Made by a program: the position numbers and the translations under genes. A DNA stretch of 43,974 nucleotides, from contig JAOEQC010000009.1 of assembly GCA_028388995.1 (NCBI GenBank), positions 1 to 43,974 of the forward strand, read 5' to 3'. The stretch is from Ascidiaceihabitans sp. (GTDB lineage Bacteria; Pseudomonadota; Alphaproteobacteria; Rhodobacterales; Rhodobacteraceae). How positions within the stretch are numbered: position 1 is the stretch's first letter; every line of letters begins with the position of its first letter. Of this stretch, positions 10,336 through 20,251 are shown piece after piece. The notes below the pieces were generated by a model. That model made no database searches and was not told where the DNA came from. It was given only the letters and a program-made list of their open reading frames with translations.

Positions 10336-10383
10336 AAAACCGCAAATTTGACGTGGCATTCTTGCCCATCCCATTGCGGTTTT
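10336..10383 (+). other. Perfect 10-bp inverted repeat (AAAACCGCAA/TTGCGGTTTT) in the carD upstream region
   Basis: Arms 10336-10345 and 10374-10383, 28-nt loop; ends in TTTT. Confidence 0.6.
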
Positions 10384-10429
10384 GACTTTGAATTTTGCAT
10401 GGAAGTTATCTGTTCTCTGAGGAAAATGA

Positions 10430-10957
10430 ATGACTAAATCGAAAAAGCTAGACTTCCGTACCGGTGAATTCGTAGTTTACCCAGCTCATGGCGTTGGTCA
10501 AATCACTGATGTTGAAGAACAGGAAGTGGCTGGCGTTACGCTAGAATTGTTTGTGATTTCTTTCGAGAAAGACAAAATGACTTTGCGTGTGCCAACATAT
10601 AAAGCCGTTGAAATCGGTATGCGGCCTTTGTCATCTCCAAATGACATTCTTCACGCTATGAAGACGCTAAAGGGTAAAGCCAAAGTTAAGCGTGCGATGT
10701 GGTCGCGTCGTGCACAAGAGTACGAACAAAAAATCAACTCTGGTGATCTGATTGCAATTGCTGAAGTTGTGCGTGACTTGCACCGCACTGATGATCAGCG
10801 TGAGCAAAGCTATTCAGAGCGTCAGCTGTATGAAGCTGCGCTTGAGCGTCTTACACGTGAAGTTGCGGCTGTTGAAGGGGGTGACGAAATCGCTGCTGGA
10901 ACCAAGATCGTAGATGTGTTGATGAGCCGTGTTGTGCCTGTCATTGCTGCGACCTAA
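10430..10957 (+). CDS. carD: CarD family transcriptional regulator (RNAP-interacting)
   Basis: FRTGEFVVYPAHGVGQITDVEEQEVAGVTLELFVISFEKDKMTLRVP N-terminal RID domain. Confidence 0.92.
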   Translation: MTKSKKLDFRTGEFVVYPAHGVGQITDVEEQEVAGVTLELFVISFEKDKMTLRVPTYKAVEIGMRPLSSPNDILHAMKTLKGKAKVKRAMWSRRAQEYEQKINSGDLIAIAEVVRDLHRTDDQREQSYSERQLYEAALERLTREVAAVEGGDEIAAGTKIVDVLMSRVVPVIAAT

Positions 10958-10973
10958 ATCGCCTGAAAATTTC

Positions 10974-11009
10974 AAAAACCGCGCGAGATGAAAACCTAGC
11001 GCGGTTTTT
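10974..11009 (+). terminator. Rho-independent terminator of carD
   Basis: AAAAACCGCGC...GCGCGGTTTTT perfect 11-bp stem with T tract. Confidence 0.85.
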
Positions 11010-11021
11010 CGTTGACTGAGA

Positions 11022-11789
11022 TTAAGCAACCAGAAAAATTAGGATAACTGTTTCGCACAGCACCTGGGTTGCGCCTAAGACATCACCTGTCTGGCCGCCA
11101 ACTTTTGCCTTCGCCAGTTTGGTCACAGCAAACGCGATAAGTGCCGTGATGATTGCAGCACTGATTGCGCTAGATCCGATCAAAATAAGGGCCAGAACAC
11201 AAGCTGCAGCGAATGAGGTCGCAGCAGATTGTTGCGTGGGCCGGCCAACAGAGTGTGATAACCCCGTATCACGTGCATGGATTACCATTGCCATAATTGC
11301 AGGCAGTACCCCGCGCGATAAGACGGCCGCAGCGATAACACCGGCAAACCCAAGGGAAATTATAGCGCTCAGCGCCAACCAGCGTAGGCCAGTGAAGATG
11401 ACCAAGGCCAGAACGCCATAGGTGCCGATTTGGCTGTCTTTCATGATTTCAAGGCGACGGGCAGGGCCAAACCCACCCCAAAAGCCGTCTGCGCAATCAG
11501 CGAGACCGTCTTCGTGCATCGCACCAGTTATGATCATACTTGTTGCGAGCATAATACCTGCAGTGATTGGAGCATTAAGGCCTAGGCCAAAAGCGATAGC
11601 ACCAATAATGCAGGCTATAATACCAACAATTACCCCAACAATGGGGAATGCCCATGCATTTTCTGCTTGGCGCTCAAATGCTTCATCGGGTGCTTGTGGC
11701 AAGGGAAGGCGGGTCAACAATGTGGCTGCAACAACAATATCCCAAAGTGAATTGCTGAAGAAAGCGTCGTTCAAGTCGTTTTTATTCAT
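11022..11789 (-). CDS. cobS: Adenosylcobinamide-GDP ribazoletransferase (cobalamin synthase)
   Basis: [47 protein letters not shown] diagnostic CobS motif; multi-TM. Confidence 0.92.
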   Translation of the reverse strand: MNKNDLNDAFFSNSLWDIVVAATLLTRLPLPQAPDEAFERQAENAWAFPIVGVIVGIIACIIGAIAFGLGLNAPITAGIMLATSMIITGAMHEDGLADCADGFWGGFGPARRLEIMKDSQIGTYGVLALVIFTGLRWLALSAIISLGFAGVIAAAVLSRGVLPAIMAMVIHARDTGLSHSVGRPTQQSAATSFAAACVLALILIGSSAISAAIITALIAFAVTKLAKAKVGGQTGDVLGATQVLCETVILIFLVA

Positions 11790-11835
11790 GTCTGCGCCTT
11801 TTTCATGTCTTGTACGTTAAGGCGCATTGGGTAAA

Positions 11836-11852
11836 CAGACGATACACGTCTG
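11836..11852. promoter_or_regulatory. Inverted repeat CAGACG-ATACA-CGTCTG in the divergent cobS/cobT intergenic region
   Basis: Perfect 6-bp arms, 5-nt spacer, 21 bp upstream of the cobT start. Confidence 0.4.
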
Positions 11853-11872
11853 GCAAGAGTAGGAAGCAACAC

Positions 11873-12898
11873 ATGAGTAATTCAACAAACATTACCTTCA
11901 CTAGACTCGATCATGTGCGGGACTTGATGGAAAATTTACCCGCTAAGGACGCTGCCGCTGTTGAAGGTGCACAGGCACGCAATAGTCAACTGACCAAACC
12001 ACCAGGTGCTTTAGGACGTTTAGAAGATTTGGCTATTTGGTATGCTGGATGGCGCGGGACTGATCGCCCTGTCATCAGCGCTCCACAAATTATTGTATTT
12101 GCAGGCAATCACGGTGTCGCTGCCAAAGGTGTATCTGCATTCCCGCCCGAAGTTACAGAGCAGATGGTCTTGAATTTCCAACATGGCGGTGCTGCAATCA
12201 ACCAATTGGCCAAGACGTTTGGCGCAAAGATGGACGTCCACGCATTATCTTTGGAGACGTCTACTGCTGATTTCACACAAGGGCCTGCAATGACTGAGTT
12301 GGAGGTCTGCGCAGCTATCCAAACTGGTTGGGATGCAGTTGATCCAATTGCTGATTTGCTTGTTGCGGGTGAAATGGGCATCGGTAATACGACTTCAGCG
12401 GCTGCGATTGGTATGGCGCTGCTTGGCGGTGATGCCGCTGATTGGACTGGCCGTGGTACGGGTGTTGAAGGTGCTGCACTTCAAGCAAAGACTGACGTGG
12501 TGGCTGCAGGTGTAGAGCGCCACGCCGGTAAAGGCGACGGTTTAGACGCATTGGCGGCTTTGGGTGGTCGTGAGTTGGCCGCTATGGCTGGTGCGATCCT
12601 GCGGGCACGTGTGCTGTCTATTCCAGTAATCTTAGACGGTTTTATCTGTACTGCTGCCGCGGTATGCTTGCATGTGACACAAAATGGCGTGTTGGATCAT
12701 GCTGTTGCGGGGCATCAAAGCAATGAAAAGGCCCATGAACGGATGCTAGTCGCATTGGGCAAACAACCTTTGCTACAGCTTGGACTGCGCCTCGGAGAGG
12801 CATCTGGTGGAGCGTTGGCGATTGGCATTTTACAGGGCGCTGTTGCTTGCCACAGTGGCATGTCTACCTTTGCCGAGGCTGGCGTTTCAGACGGCTGA
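11873..12898 (+). CDS. cobT: Nicotinate-nucleotide--dimethylbenzimidazole phosphoribosyltransferase
   Basis: [62 protein letters not shown]. Confidence 0.93.
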   Translation: MSNSTNITFTRLDHVRDLMENLPAKDAAAVEGAQARNSQLTKPPGALGRLEDLAIWYAGWRGTDRPVISAPQIIVFAGNHGVAAKGVSAFPPEVTEQMVLNFQHGGAAINQLAKTFGAKMDVHALSLETSTADFTQGPAMTELEVCAAIQTGWDAVDPIADLLVAGEMGIGNTTSAAAIGMALLGGDAADWTGRGTGVEGAALQAKTDVVAAGVERHAGKGDGLDALAALGGRELAAMAGAILRARVLSIPVILDGFICTAAAVCLHVTQNGVLDHAVAGHQSNEKAHERMLVALGKQPLLQLGLRLGEASGGALAIGILQGAVACHSGMSTFAEAGVSDG

Positions 12899-12900
12899 AA

Positions 12901-15399
12901 CTAGCTTTTTGGCATCTTGAGGGTCAAGTTTCGGCTGCCCTTTTTGTAGCGTAGTTCGTTGTCGCCAATGGCTGAGACGCGTCCACCATCGATACGATCG
13001 CCAACTTGAACTTTTTGATAGCGGCCATTTGAAAGACGGACCAAAGCTCGACGGCTAGATGGTTTGCCGTAAACGCCGATCAGATTAACGTTGCGAAGGT
13101 TGATCGCATTCTTGACCGTCGCTGATTTTGCGACACTGGCGGACGACGGAATTTTAGGAACAACAACTTTTGGCGCGACTGACGCAACACGCGTTCCTTG
13201 ATACGTTGATTGATTCGCCTTGGTGCGTTTGACGATCCGCGCGAAATTCTTTGGACGTCCATCTGGGCGTACAGATGCCGTAACTGCCTGTAGATTCGTT
13301 GGACCTTCAATGACTATCCCGCCAACACGTGGTGCCAGTCCCGCAAGTGAAGCCGCCGCCGCCGCTGCGTCATTTTGTGCGTTCTCAGTGGCTGGATCGA
13401 CATCTCGTTGCGCAACGGCTTGTTCAACTGCCGGGCGCAATCTTGGACGTAATTGAGCAAGTTCTGATCGTGAAAGCCCCCCATTTACTGAGCGTTCGTT
13501 TTGTTCAACAAGATTTGACGGGCGTGATTGTGGTCGTGTTTTTGCAATCAAGGCAAGAGCTGGATCCACTTTTTCTGGCAAAGCTTTGCGTTCCGGCATC
13601 TTTGGCGGTGTAACTGCTGGGCTACTTAAGACAGTGACGCTGTTGGGCGTTATCGCACCATTGATCGTCGGAACGACCAACCCATTAGAACCGAGCGTAA
13701 AGGATGTGCCCGCCGCCAAGGATGTTGTTTGTTCGCCAAGTCCGCGGTCAGTTATCAGCGCCCCAACATTGGGCAACGCAATAGCATCGTTGGATGAACT
13801 GACGGGATCGGTGTTTGTAATATATAGGTCATCCAGGCTGATCAATGATGCGGGTTGCGGGACTTCTGGCGAAACAGGCCATATTCGAGTTGCCGCGTAG
13901 TTTGCTGGAAGTTCTTGAGCTGAAAGTTCTGGAAATGCAACGACAGGATCAGCCTGTGGTGCGCGTAGGGCGTCCAATACGGCCGTGTCTTCAGGGCTTA
14001 GGTCAGACCATGGGGTTACGGTTTCAATGTTTGGCCCTATGCCCTCTGATGGGGTAGGTGCCAAGCCCGAGGAGGGTGCCTCAGCAATTGCGTCGTCATT
14101 TGGGGAGTTGAAGAAGCGGGCAAGACCTTCGTCCATAAAGACAGAGGCCCAAGCGGCCACACCAACAAGGAAAAGTAATAATATGGCAGTTAAGATAAGG
14201 CCTAAGAATTTTGGTTTTCCACCAACGAAAGCTTTGCGTGCACCAAAAATTGTTAAACGATGCGCCTCTGTTGTTGGTTGGGTTAAAATTGGCGCTGGTG
14301 CTGGTATCGAATCTTTGCCAGATTTGCTTCGCCGGCTCAAGAACCCTTCTGCGATCTGAGATTCAGGCGGATCGATCGCGACCAATCCGGGTGTTTCAGA
14401 TAGTGTATCCTCTATCGAAGGGACAGAGGCAGAGATGACTGAGGTTGCCAGGATGTTTCGGGTTGTAACTGCAAGCGATGGAGACGGTCTATTTGGTGCC
14501 AGACGACTTGCGAAGCCAACATCTACTGGGTTTTCAGACATCTGGGTAGGGGATTTGATGGCTGTTGGGGGCGCAACGGCCACGGCATCAGGCGCAAGTC
14601 TTGGTTTTGTTGTTTCAGTCGGTATTATGGGTGGAGAGACAAGTTTTTCAGCCGCGACCTCGTTAAAACTGTCCGTAATTAGCTGTTCTTCGCTGACGCC
14701 GTTTTCGGTCGCCTGTTCTGCTATCGGCGTGGCTAATTCTGGCTCTTCATGTTCCGGCACGCCTTCCTCAGAAACGGCTACTGTTTCAACAATAGGAATG
14801 GTAGAAACTTCAGGTTCCAGGTGCTCAGGCTCGAGTTTGGGAATGATTGCCTGCGGAATGTCAGCAGCGTTTCCCACTACGACAAGTACAGTTTGGTCAG
14901 GAACAATTGTTAAATCGCTATTCGGCGAGGTTGCACCGAAAAATGGTTCGCCGACGAAGTTACCTTCCTCAGGGATCGCGACCCAGCTTACGGGGTTAAA
15001 GTTATGCTCTCTTGCAAATGCTTTAGCTTCTGCCAAGGTCTCGCAAGCGACTGCTGCGACATAGGTTTGTGACTGATCCGAACTTACATCATAGGCCAGA
15101 TCAGAAATGGCATAAGGAGTCGCACCTTCTAGAGCATCAAGCGCGAGTTGGTCTCGCTCATCTTCGCTTATGTCACCCGTTTCAAGCGTAATATATTTGA
15201 TTTTATCGTTTGGAATGATCAACTTGCTGCTGATCTCATTATCACTGCATTGACGCGCTTTGGCTTCCAATTTGGCTAGATCGCCAGCCAAATCCGTAGA
15301 ATCGAGAGCAACTTCATCAACCAAACGCCAGCCATCCGCTGCGCGCAGCAGCAGACAAATGCCCTCAAAAGAAAGGGAAAGCGCAAAATTCGGCTTCAT
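12901..15399 (-). CDS. Conserved-type hypothetical with one TM; N-terminus PilN/GspL-like, C-terminus PilP/GspC-like, long disordered Pro/Ala-rich linkers
   Basis: DQLALDALEGATPYAISDLAYDVS; TM FLGLILTAILLLFLVGVAAWASVFM; C-term NLIGVYGKPSSRRALVRLSNGRYQKVQVGDRIDGGRVSAIGDNELRYKKGSRNLTLKMP. Confidence 0.7.
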   Translation of the reverse strand: MKPNFALSLSFEGICLLLRAADGWRLVDEVALDSTDLAGDLAKLEAKARQCSDNEISSKLIIPNDKIKYITLETGDISEDERDQLALDALEGATPYAISDLAYDVSSDQSQTYVAAVACETLAEAKAFAREHNFNPVSWVAIPEEGNFVGEPFFGATSPNSDLTIVPDQTVLVVVGNAADIPQAIIPKLEPEHLEPEVSTIPIVETVAVSEEGVPEHEEPELATPIAEQATENGVSEEQLITDSFNEVAAEKLVSPPIIPTETTKPRLAPDAVAVAPPTAIKSPTQMSENPVDVGFASRLAPNRPSPSLAVTTRNILATSVISASVPSIEDTLSETPGLVAIDPPESQIAEGFLSRRSKSGKDSIPAPAPILTQPTTEAHRLTIFGARKAFVGGKPKFLGLILTAILLLFLVGVAAWASVFMDEGLARFFNSPNDDAIAEAPSSGLAPTPSEGIGPNIETVTPWSDLSPEDTAVLDALRAPQADPVVAFPELSAQELPANYAATRIWPVSPEVPQPASLISLDDLYITNTDPVSSSNDAIALPNVGALITDRGLGEQTTSLAAGTSFTLGSNGLVVPTINGAITPNSVTVLSSPAVTPPKMPERKALPEKVDPALALIAKTRPQSRPSNLVEQNERSVNGGLSRSELAQLRPRLRPAVEQAVAQRDVDPATENAQNDAAAAAASLAGLAPRVGGIVIEGPTNLQAVTASVRPDGRPKNFARIVKRTKANQSTYQGTRVASVAPKVVVPKIPSSASVAKSATVKNAINLRNVNLIGVYGKPSSRRALVRLSNGRYQKVQVGDRIDGGRVSAIGDNELRYKKGSRNLTLKMPKS

Positions 15400-15658
15400 C
15401 GTATGTCGGTTCCATCGATTTTTTGCGTGCCCAGCAGCACATCTACAATCCTAAGGATATAACAGTCACGCTACGATGGGAAGTATTTCGCTAAAATGTG
15501 GAGCAGACTCGTCGAACGACGGTGTTCAGAAATCGCTCGGTGTATGCGGGCTGCGAATTAACCAACGGAAATAAGGGGGTTAGTAGAGCAGTTTATGTGC
15601 TGCATCAAAATATGCTCTACGGAATATTGTCGATCCCGCAGAGCAATAGTGTAATGAC

Positions 15659-16951
15659 TTAGCTTGTCGCTTTGGCCAGAGCTTGATCCAGGTCAGCAAT
15701 CAAATCGTCTGCGTCTTCTGTTCCGATTGAAATGCGCACGACTTCTGGAGCTGCACCAGATGCACGTTGTTGCTCTTCAGTCAACTGACGGTGTGTCGTT
15801 GAAGCCGAGTGAATGACCAAGGACCGCGTGTCGCCAAGGTTGGCAACGTGGCTGAATATTTCCAGAGAGTTGACCAATTTAACGCATGAATCATAGCCAC
15901 CTTTGACCGCAATCGTGAACAAGCCACCCGCGCCGCGTGGGCAGATTTTTGCAACGCGATCATAGTATGGTGAAGACTTCAGGCCCGCATAGGTCACGTA
16001 ATCAACGCGCGGATCATTTTCGAGCCAACCCGCTATTTTCTCAGCGTTTTCAACGTGACGCTGCATGCGCAAGGATAGGGTTTCAGTGCCCATCAATGTG
16101 TAGTGCGCAGCTTGTGGGTTCATTGTCATACCCAGATCGCGCAGGCCAATTGCGATACCAAAGAAGGTGTATGCAAGGTTGCCAAAGGTCTCGTGGAACT
16201 TGAGGCCGTGATATGCTGGCTCTGGCTGGCTTAGGGATGGGAATTTGTCGTTTGCTGACCAGTCAAATTTCCCTGAGTCGACGACGCAACCACCAGTAAC
16301 GGTGCCGTTACCTGTTAGGTATTTGGTGGTTGAATGAACAACAAGCGTCGCGCCGTGTTCGATAGGGCGGCACAGATATGGGGTAGATGCCGTGTTATCT
16401 ACGATTAACGGAATACCAGCTTCGTCGGAGATGGCAGAGATTGCGTCGAGGTCAGTGATGTAGCCACCTGGGTTGGCAATCGCTTCGCAGAAGACCGCGC
16501 GTGTGTTTTCGTCAATCGCAGCTTTTACCGCATCCAAATCGTCGAAATCAACGAATGTGCAGGACCAGCCAAAGCGTTTGATGGTTTGACTGAACTGAGT
16601 GATCGTACCGCCGTATGCACGGCTAGAGGCTACGATGTTCATACCCGGTGACATTAACGGGAAGATCGCCATGATTTGCGCCGCGTGACCAGATGAACAG
16701 CAAACTGCGCCAACGCCCCCTTCAAGCGTCGCGATGCGTTCTTGCAAAACGGCAACTGTGGGGTTGGTCAGGCGGGAGTAAATGAAGCCTACTTCTTGCA
16801 AGTTGAACAACGCAGCAGCGTGGTCAGCATCGCGAAAGACATAGGCTGTCGTTTGGTGGATCGGCGTTTGACGTGCGCCAGTTGTTGGATCAGGTTTTGC
16901 GCCTGCGTGAATTTGCAGCGTATCAAAACCATAAGTTGGGCCATCAGTCAT
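15659..16951 (-). CDS. metY: O-acetylhomoserine sulfhydrylase / Cys-Met metabolism PLP-dependent enzyme
   Basis: FDTLQIHAGAKPDPTTGARQTPIHQTTAYVF; LVVHSTTKYLTGNGTVTGG PLP-Lys motif. Confidence 0.9.
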   Translation of the reverse strand: MTDGPTYGFDTLQIHAGAKPDPTTGARQTPIHQTTAYVFRDADHAAALFNLQEVGFIYSRLTNPTVAVLQERIATLEGGVGAVCCSSGHAAQIMAIFPLMSPGMNIVASSRAYGGTITQFSQTIKRFGWSCTFVDFDDLDAVKAAIDENTRAVFCEAIANPGGYITDLDAISAISDEAGIPLIVDNTASTPYLCRPIEHGATLVVHSTTKYLTGNGTVTGGCVVDSGKFDWSANDKFPSLSQPEPAYHGLKFHETFGNLAYTFFGIAIGLRDLGMTMNPQAAHYTLMGTETLSLRMQRHVENAEKIAGWLENDPRVDYVTYAGLKSSPYYDRVAKICPRGAGGLFTIAVKGGYDSCVKLVNSLEIFSHVANLGDTRSLVIHSASTTHRQLTEEQQRASGAAPEVVRISIGTEDADDLIADLDQALAKATS

Positions 16952-17042
16952 TGTTTAGATCCTTTTCCATAGCGGCTGTTTGTTGCTTTGTGGAGTAAGG
17001 TATGCACCGCCAACGATCAAGGGCGGGCTGAAAACCAAAGTC

Positions 17043-18040
17043 TTAGCGTAACCAGGAGCCTTCGGACTTAATCCAATTGCGGATCGCTTGTTCGCGCCGC
17101 GGCAAGTGGTTTTGATCAAAAAATACACGCACTTTTTCAATGCGACCTTGATAAATGGCACGCTTAATCGCTTTATAACCTTTTAGGATTTTTTGATCTT
17201 GTTCGGTGCGGCAACCGTTTCCAAAGTTTCAATTACATGCTGGCTTTCCCTTGCACAAAGCAGCGGAAACATGCGGTGATGACAGCTGGTTTTACCATCG
17301 AGATAGCTAGCTTCCAAGGTATCGCGACCACCGCCAAGTGCATGTACGACCAAGGGTAGGACTATTTGATCCAACCATGGCGTTAATTTCTGGCAGGCCA
17401 GTTCAGGCATTGGTTCGCGACGTACAGTCAATGCGTATTCTAAGAATTCCTCATTAAAGGCATGAGGACAATTGTAATAAAAGAAGCCAGTGTTGAAATA
17501 GAGGTAGAGTTTCCGATACTTATCGGGTTCCGACAAATCTAAGCTGCTGTCGAAATCCAGGCCGAATTTGTCATAGAGTGACTTCCAGATACCCGAATAA
17601 CCAGGGCCATAAAGCGGTGGCTTTGGCCATGTGCCTTCACGCCGCAGCGATGCGGTCAAAGTCAAATGGCACGTACATCAGGTTATCAGTAATCAGGGCG
17701 TCTGTATCGAAAGAGACAAATGGTTCGCTTTTTGGTAATGCGGACAACATTTTAATTTTATTTCCATAGGCGTAATCGGTGCCAAAGTGTTTGGATTCAA
17801 AGGGCACAACTCCAGCATCCAACCCCTTAAGGGCTTCGAAGATGTCGAGTTTTAGGCGTGGATCGTTTGGCCACTTTGGACCCGGTTGTGGCTCTGCAAT
17901 CAGCGATTTTCCTTGAAAATCAGGGCTATGATGGCACAGAGATGCAGAAAAAAGCAAGGCTTTGTAGCCCAAGCGGCCATTCTAACCAACGAAAACAACG
18001 TTGAAGGTTTCCGTTCCGTTCGGTTTGGTTTTTTTGCCAT
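17043..18040 (-). pseudogene. Multiply disrupted gene encoding a hypothetical protein (MAKKPNRTETFNVVFVG*NGRLGYKALLFSASL...GSWLR)
   Basis: Conceptual repair of 4 lesions joins ORFs 17637-17972 and 17183-17665 plus 5' and 3' ends into one reading frame. Confidence 0.85.
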
Positions 18041-18230
18041 GCGCCTCCTGCTTTGCTCTTTTTCAAGTATGACGTGATTGTCTGAAATTCAAAAGTTGGC
18101 AAATTCGCTCTTTTGTGATGTTTGAGTGCGTTATGGTCGATTTGCATCTAAACGCCAACAATTTCGCAGAACTGAAGAAGTTGAGGAGGCGCTTGTAATG
18201 CTACGCTTCAGCCATTTTACCTTCTTAAGG

Positions 18231-18250
18231 TGGGGTGCCTTTGCACCCCA
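18231..18250. other. Perfect 8-bp stem-loop TGGGGTGC-CTTT-GCACCCCA
   Basis: Read directly; intergenic, downstream of the SDR gene on the minus strand; no clear T tract. Confidence 0.5.
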
Positions 18251-18283
18251 AATCAGTTTTATAACCATGTGTGAAAACAGCAC

Positions 18284-19120
18284 TTAAGTTTTCTTAGTGT
18301 CGTCAACGATGTTCAACGTCGCAACGCCAGAATTGCCAAGCTCGACAGAAGCGAATGGCCCACCATGACACATGTTACCTGGGTCTTGGCTGTCCAACAC
18401 ATCACTCGCTGCAAATGTTTCTGCAGCAAACTGTTCAGCGTTGTCTTTTGGTCGATAGCCAAGGAAGCTGGCTTTTGCGTTGTCGACAGGCACCCGGTCA
18501 TTGTTTGATACGCCGTAGACGACAGCAAAGCCTGTCACAGGTGTATCGACAGCGCGTGTCACCAGCTGGATTAGATCATCGTATGATAACCAAGACCCAA
18601 CAGCGCGAGGGTTGCCGACGTTTGCGGCAGACAGAATCCGCATGCAAACGGATTCAATACCGCGTTTGTCCCAGTAAAGACTAGCCAAATCTTCCGCAAA
18701 GCATTTTGCCAGGCCATAGTAGGTGTCTGGGCGGTGCGGCGCATCGGTTCCAATGAATTCGTTTTTAGGGTGCATACCAACTGCGTGGATTGAAGAAGCA
18801 TAAACAACACGGCGCACACCGTTTTTAAATGCGGCTTCCCACACGTTATAGGCACCAACGATGTTGGATTGAAGGATTGCATCAAACGGTGCTTCGTCTC
18901 CAATTGCGCCAAAGTGGACAACCATGTCTGCGTCCTTAAGTAGGTCAATCATTTGATCAAGGTTGGCCAAGTCAGCTTTCACATAGCTTTCACCCGCGTA
19001 AAGTGTGCCGAGCTCGTCTGCCAGGTCGGTTGAAATCAACCGATCTGCCATTTTGCTAAGCGGTTCGCGCAAGTGAGATCCAAGACGTCCAGCGGCGCCG
19101 GTAAGAACGATTTTTTTCAT
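18284..19120 (-). CDS. NAD-dependent epimerase/dehydratase, uronate dehydrogenase-like
   Basis: LTGAAGRLGSHLR; VVYASSIHAVGMHP; DTYYGLAKCFAEDLASLY (YxxxK); RILSAANVGNPRAVGSWLSYDD. Confidence 0.82.
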   Translation of the reverse strand: MKKIVLTGAAGRLGSHLREPLSKMADRLISTDLADELGTLYAGESYVKADLANLDQMIDLLKDADMVVHFGAIGDEAPFDAILQSNIVGAYNVWEAAFKNGVRRVVYASSIHAVGMHPKNEFIGTDAPHRPDTYYGLAKCFAEDLASLYWDKRGIESVCMRILSAANVGNPRAVGSWLSYDDLIQLVTRAVDTPVTGFAVVYGVSNNDRVPVDNAKASFLGYRPKDNAEQFAAETFAASDVLDSQDPGNMCHGGPFASVELGNSGVATLNIVDDTKKT

Positions 19121-20251
19121 GATGTGTTTCCTTTTCTGGCCAATTTAGAAAGAGCCGCGGCTATGCGGTCCAGTGCTATGTTGAGGACATCTTCAGAGCA
19201 AGCTGCGGAGATACGAAAGAAAGGCGATAGGTCATAGGCGCTGCCTGGCACCGCGGCGACTTTGGCTTCGGATAAGATGTATGCGGTAAATGCTGTGTCA
19301 TCTTCTAGTGCAATACTCTCTTCAGTCGCGGCACCTATGAAGTGTTCACAATTTATATAGGCGTAGAATGCGCCATCTGGTGGAGCCAGCGTCAAGCCAT
19401 CGATCCCTTTGATACGTTCGACAACCAGATTACGCCGTGCTTCAAATGCGGATTTGAAGAGGGTGACGCTGTTTTGGGGGCCATTCAGTGCGGCCGTTGC
19501 AGCTGCTTGGGCCACCGAACATGCACCCGATGATATCTGTGACTGCACTTTGGTCATAGCTTTGATTAAAGGGGCAGGGCCTGCGCCATAACCAATGCGC
19601 CAGTCGGTCATCGCATAGGCCTTTGATACACTGTTTGCGATCAACACTTGATCGCTCCAATCTGGATTGGCCGAAAGGAAAGAAACGTGTTTCTTGCTAT
19701 CAAAAGTGATGTGTTCGTAAATTTCATCCGACATAACCAACACGTGCGGATGGTGGCGGATTACATCGCCAAGCTCTGAAAACTGCTGTGCCATAGGACG
19801 TCCCAGATGGATTGGACGGCAGATTCAACAAAAGCCAACGAGTGTGAGGCGTAATTGCTGCCTCAAGCGATTCAGGCGTTAGACGAAACCCGTTGTCGGG
19901 CGGGCAATCGATAACAATAGGTAGTCGACCAAGGATCAAAACCGTGTCCTTGTACTGACCGAAATATGGTGCACAAAGCAGAACTTCGGACGTTTTTTCG
20001 AATGTCGGTATGAACGCATCAAAGATGACCTGCTTGGCACCGTTTCCATCCGCTGGTGGATAGTGCTTTTCACCGACTTTAGCAGCTTGATAAGCTGCCT
20101 CAACGACGTGGGCCGGCGTATCAAAATCTGGCTCGCCCAATCCCAAATCGATCACGTCATGGCCTTCGGCTTTTAGTGCTTTGGCATTTTGGCTTACAGC
20201 TGCTGACGTAGAGGGTTTTATTGCATCCAACCGCTTTGCCAGGTAATTCAC
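19117..20251 (-). pseudogene. Class I/II PLP aminotransferase (aspartate aminotransferase-like), disrupted
   Basis: N-terminal half in ORF 19724-20251 (...LLLNLPSNPSG), C-terminal half in ORF 19117-19794 (SDEIYEHITF...NSVSKAYAMTDWRIGYGAGP) in another frame; shorter than family between HYPPADG and NGAKQVIFDA. Confidence 0.88.

Noticed and set aside
11422-11820. 132-aa plus-strand ORF opposite cobS
   Set aside because: Antisense shadow of a membrane protein gene; composition explained by cobS
14435-15064. 209-aa plus-strand ORF (MTEVARMFRVVTASDG...)
   Set aside because: Antisense to the large 12901-15399 gene; low-complexity Ser/Gly/Thr composition is the mirror of the Pro/Ala/Glu-rich linker
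15583-15620. GTAGAGCA...TGCTCTAC inverted repeat downstream of metY
   Set aside because: 8-bp arms with a 22-nt loop and no T tract on the minus strand; not strong enough for a terminator call
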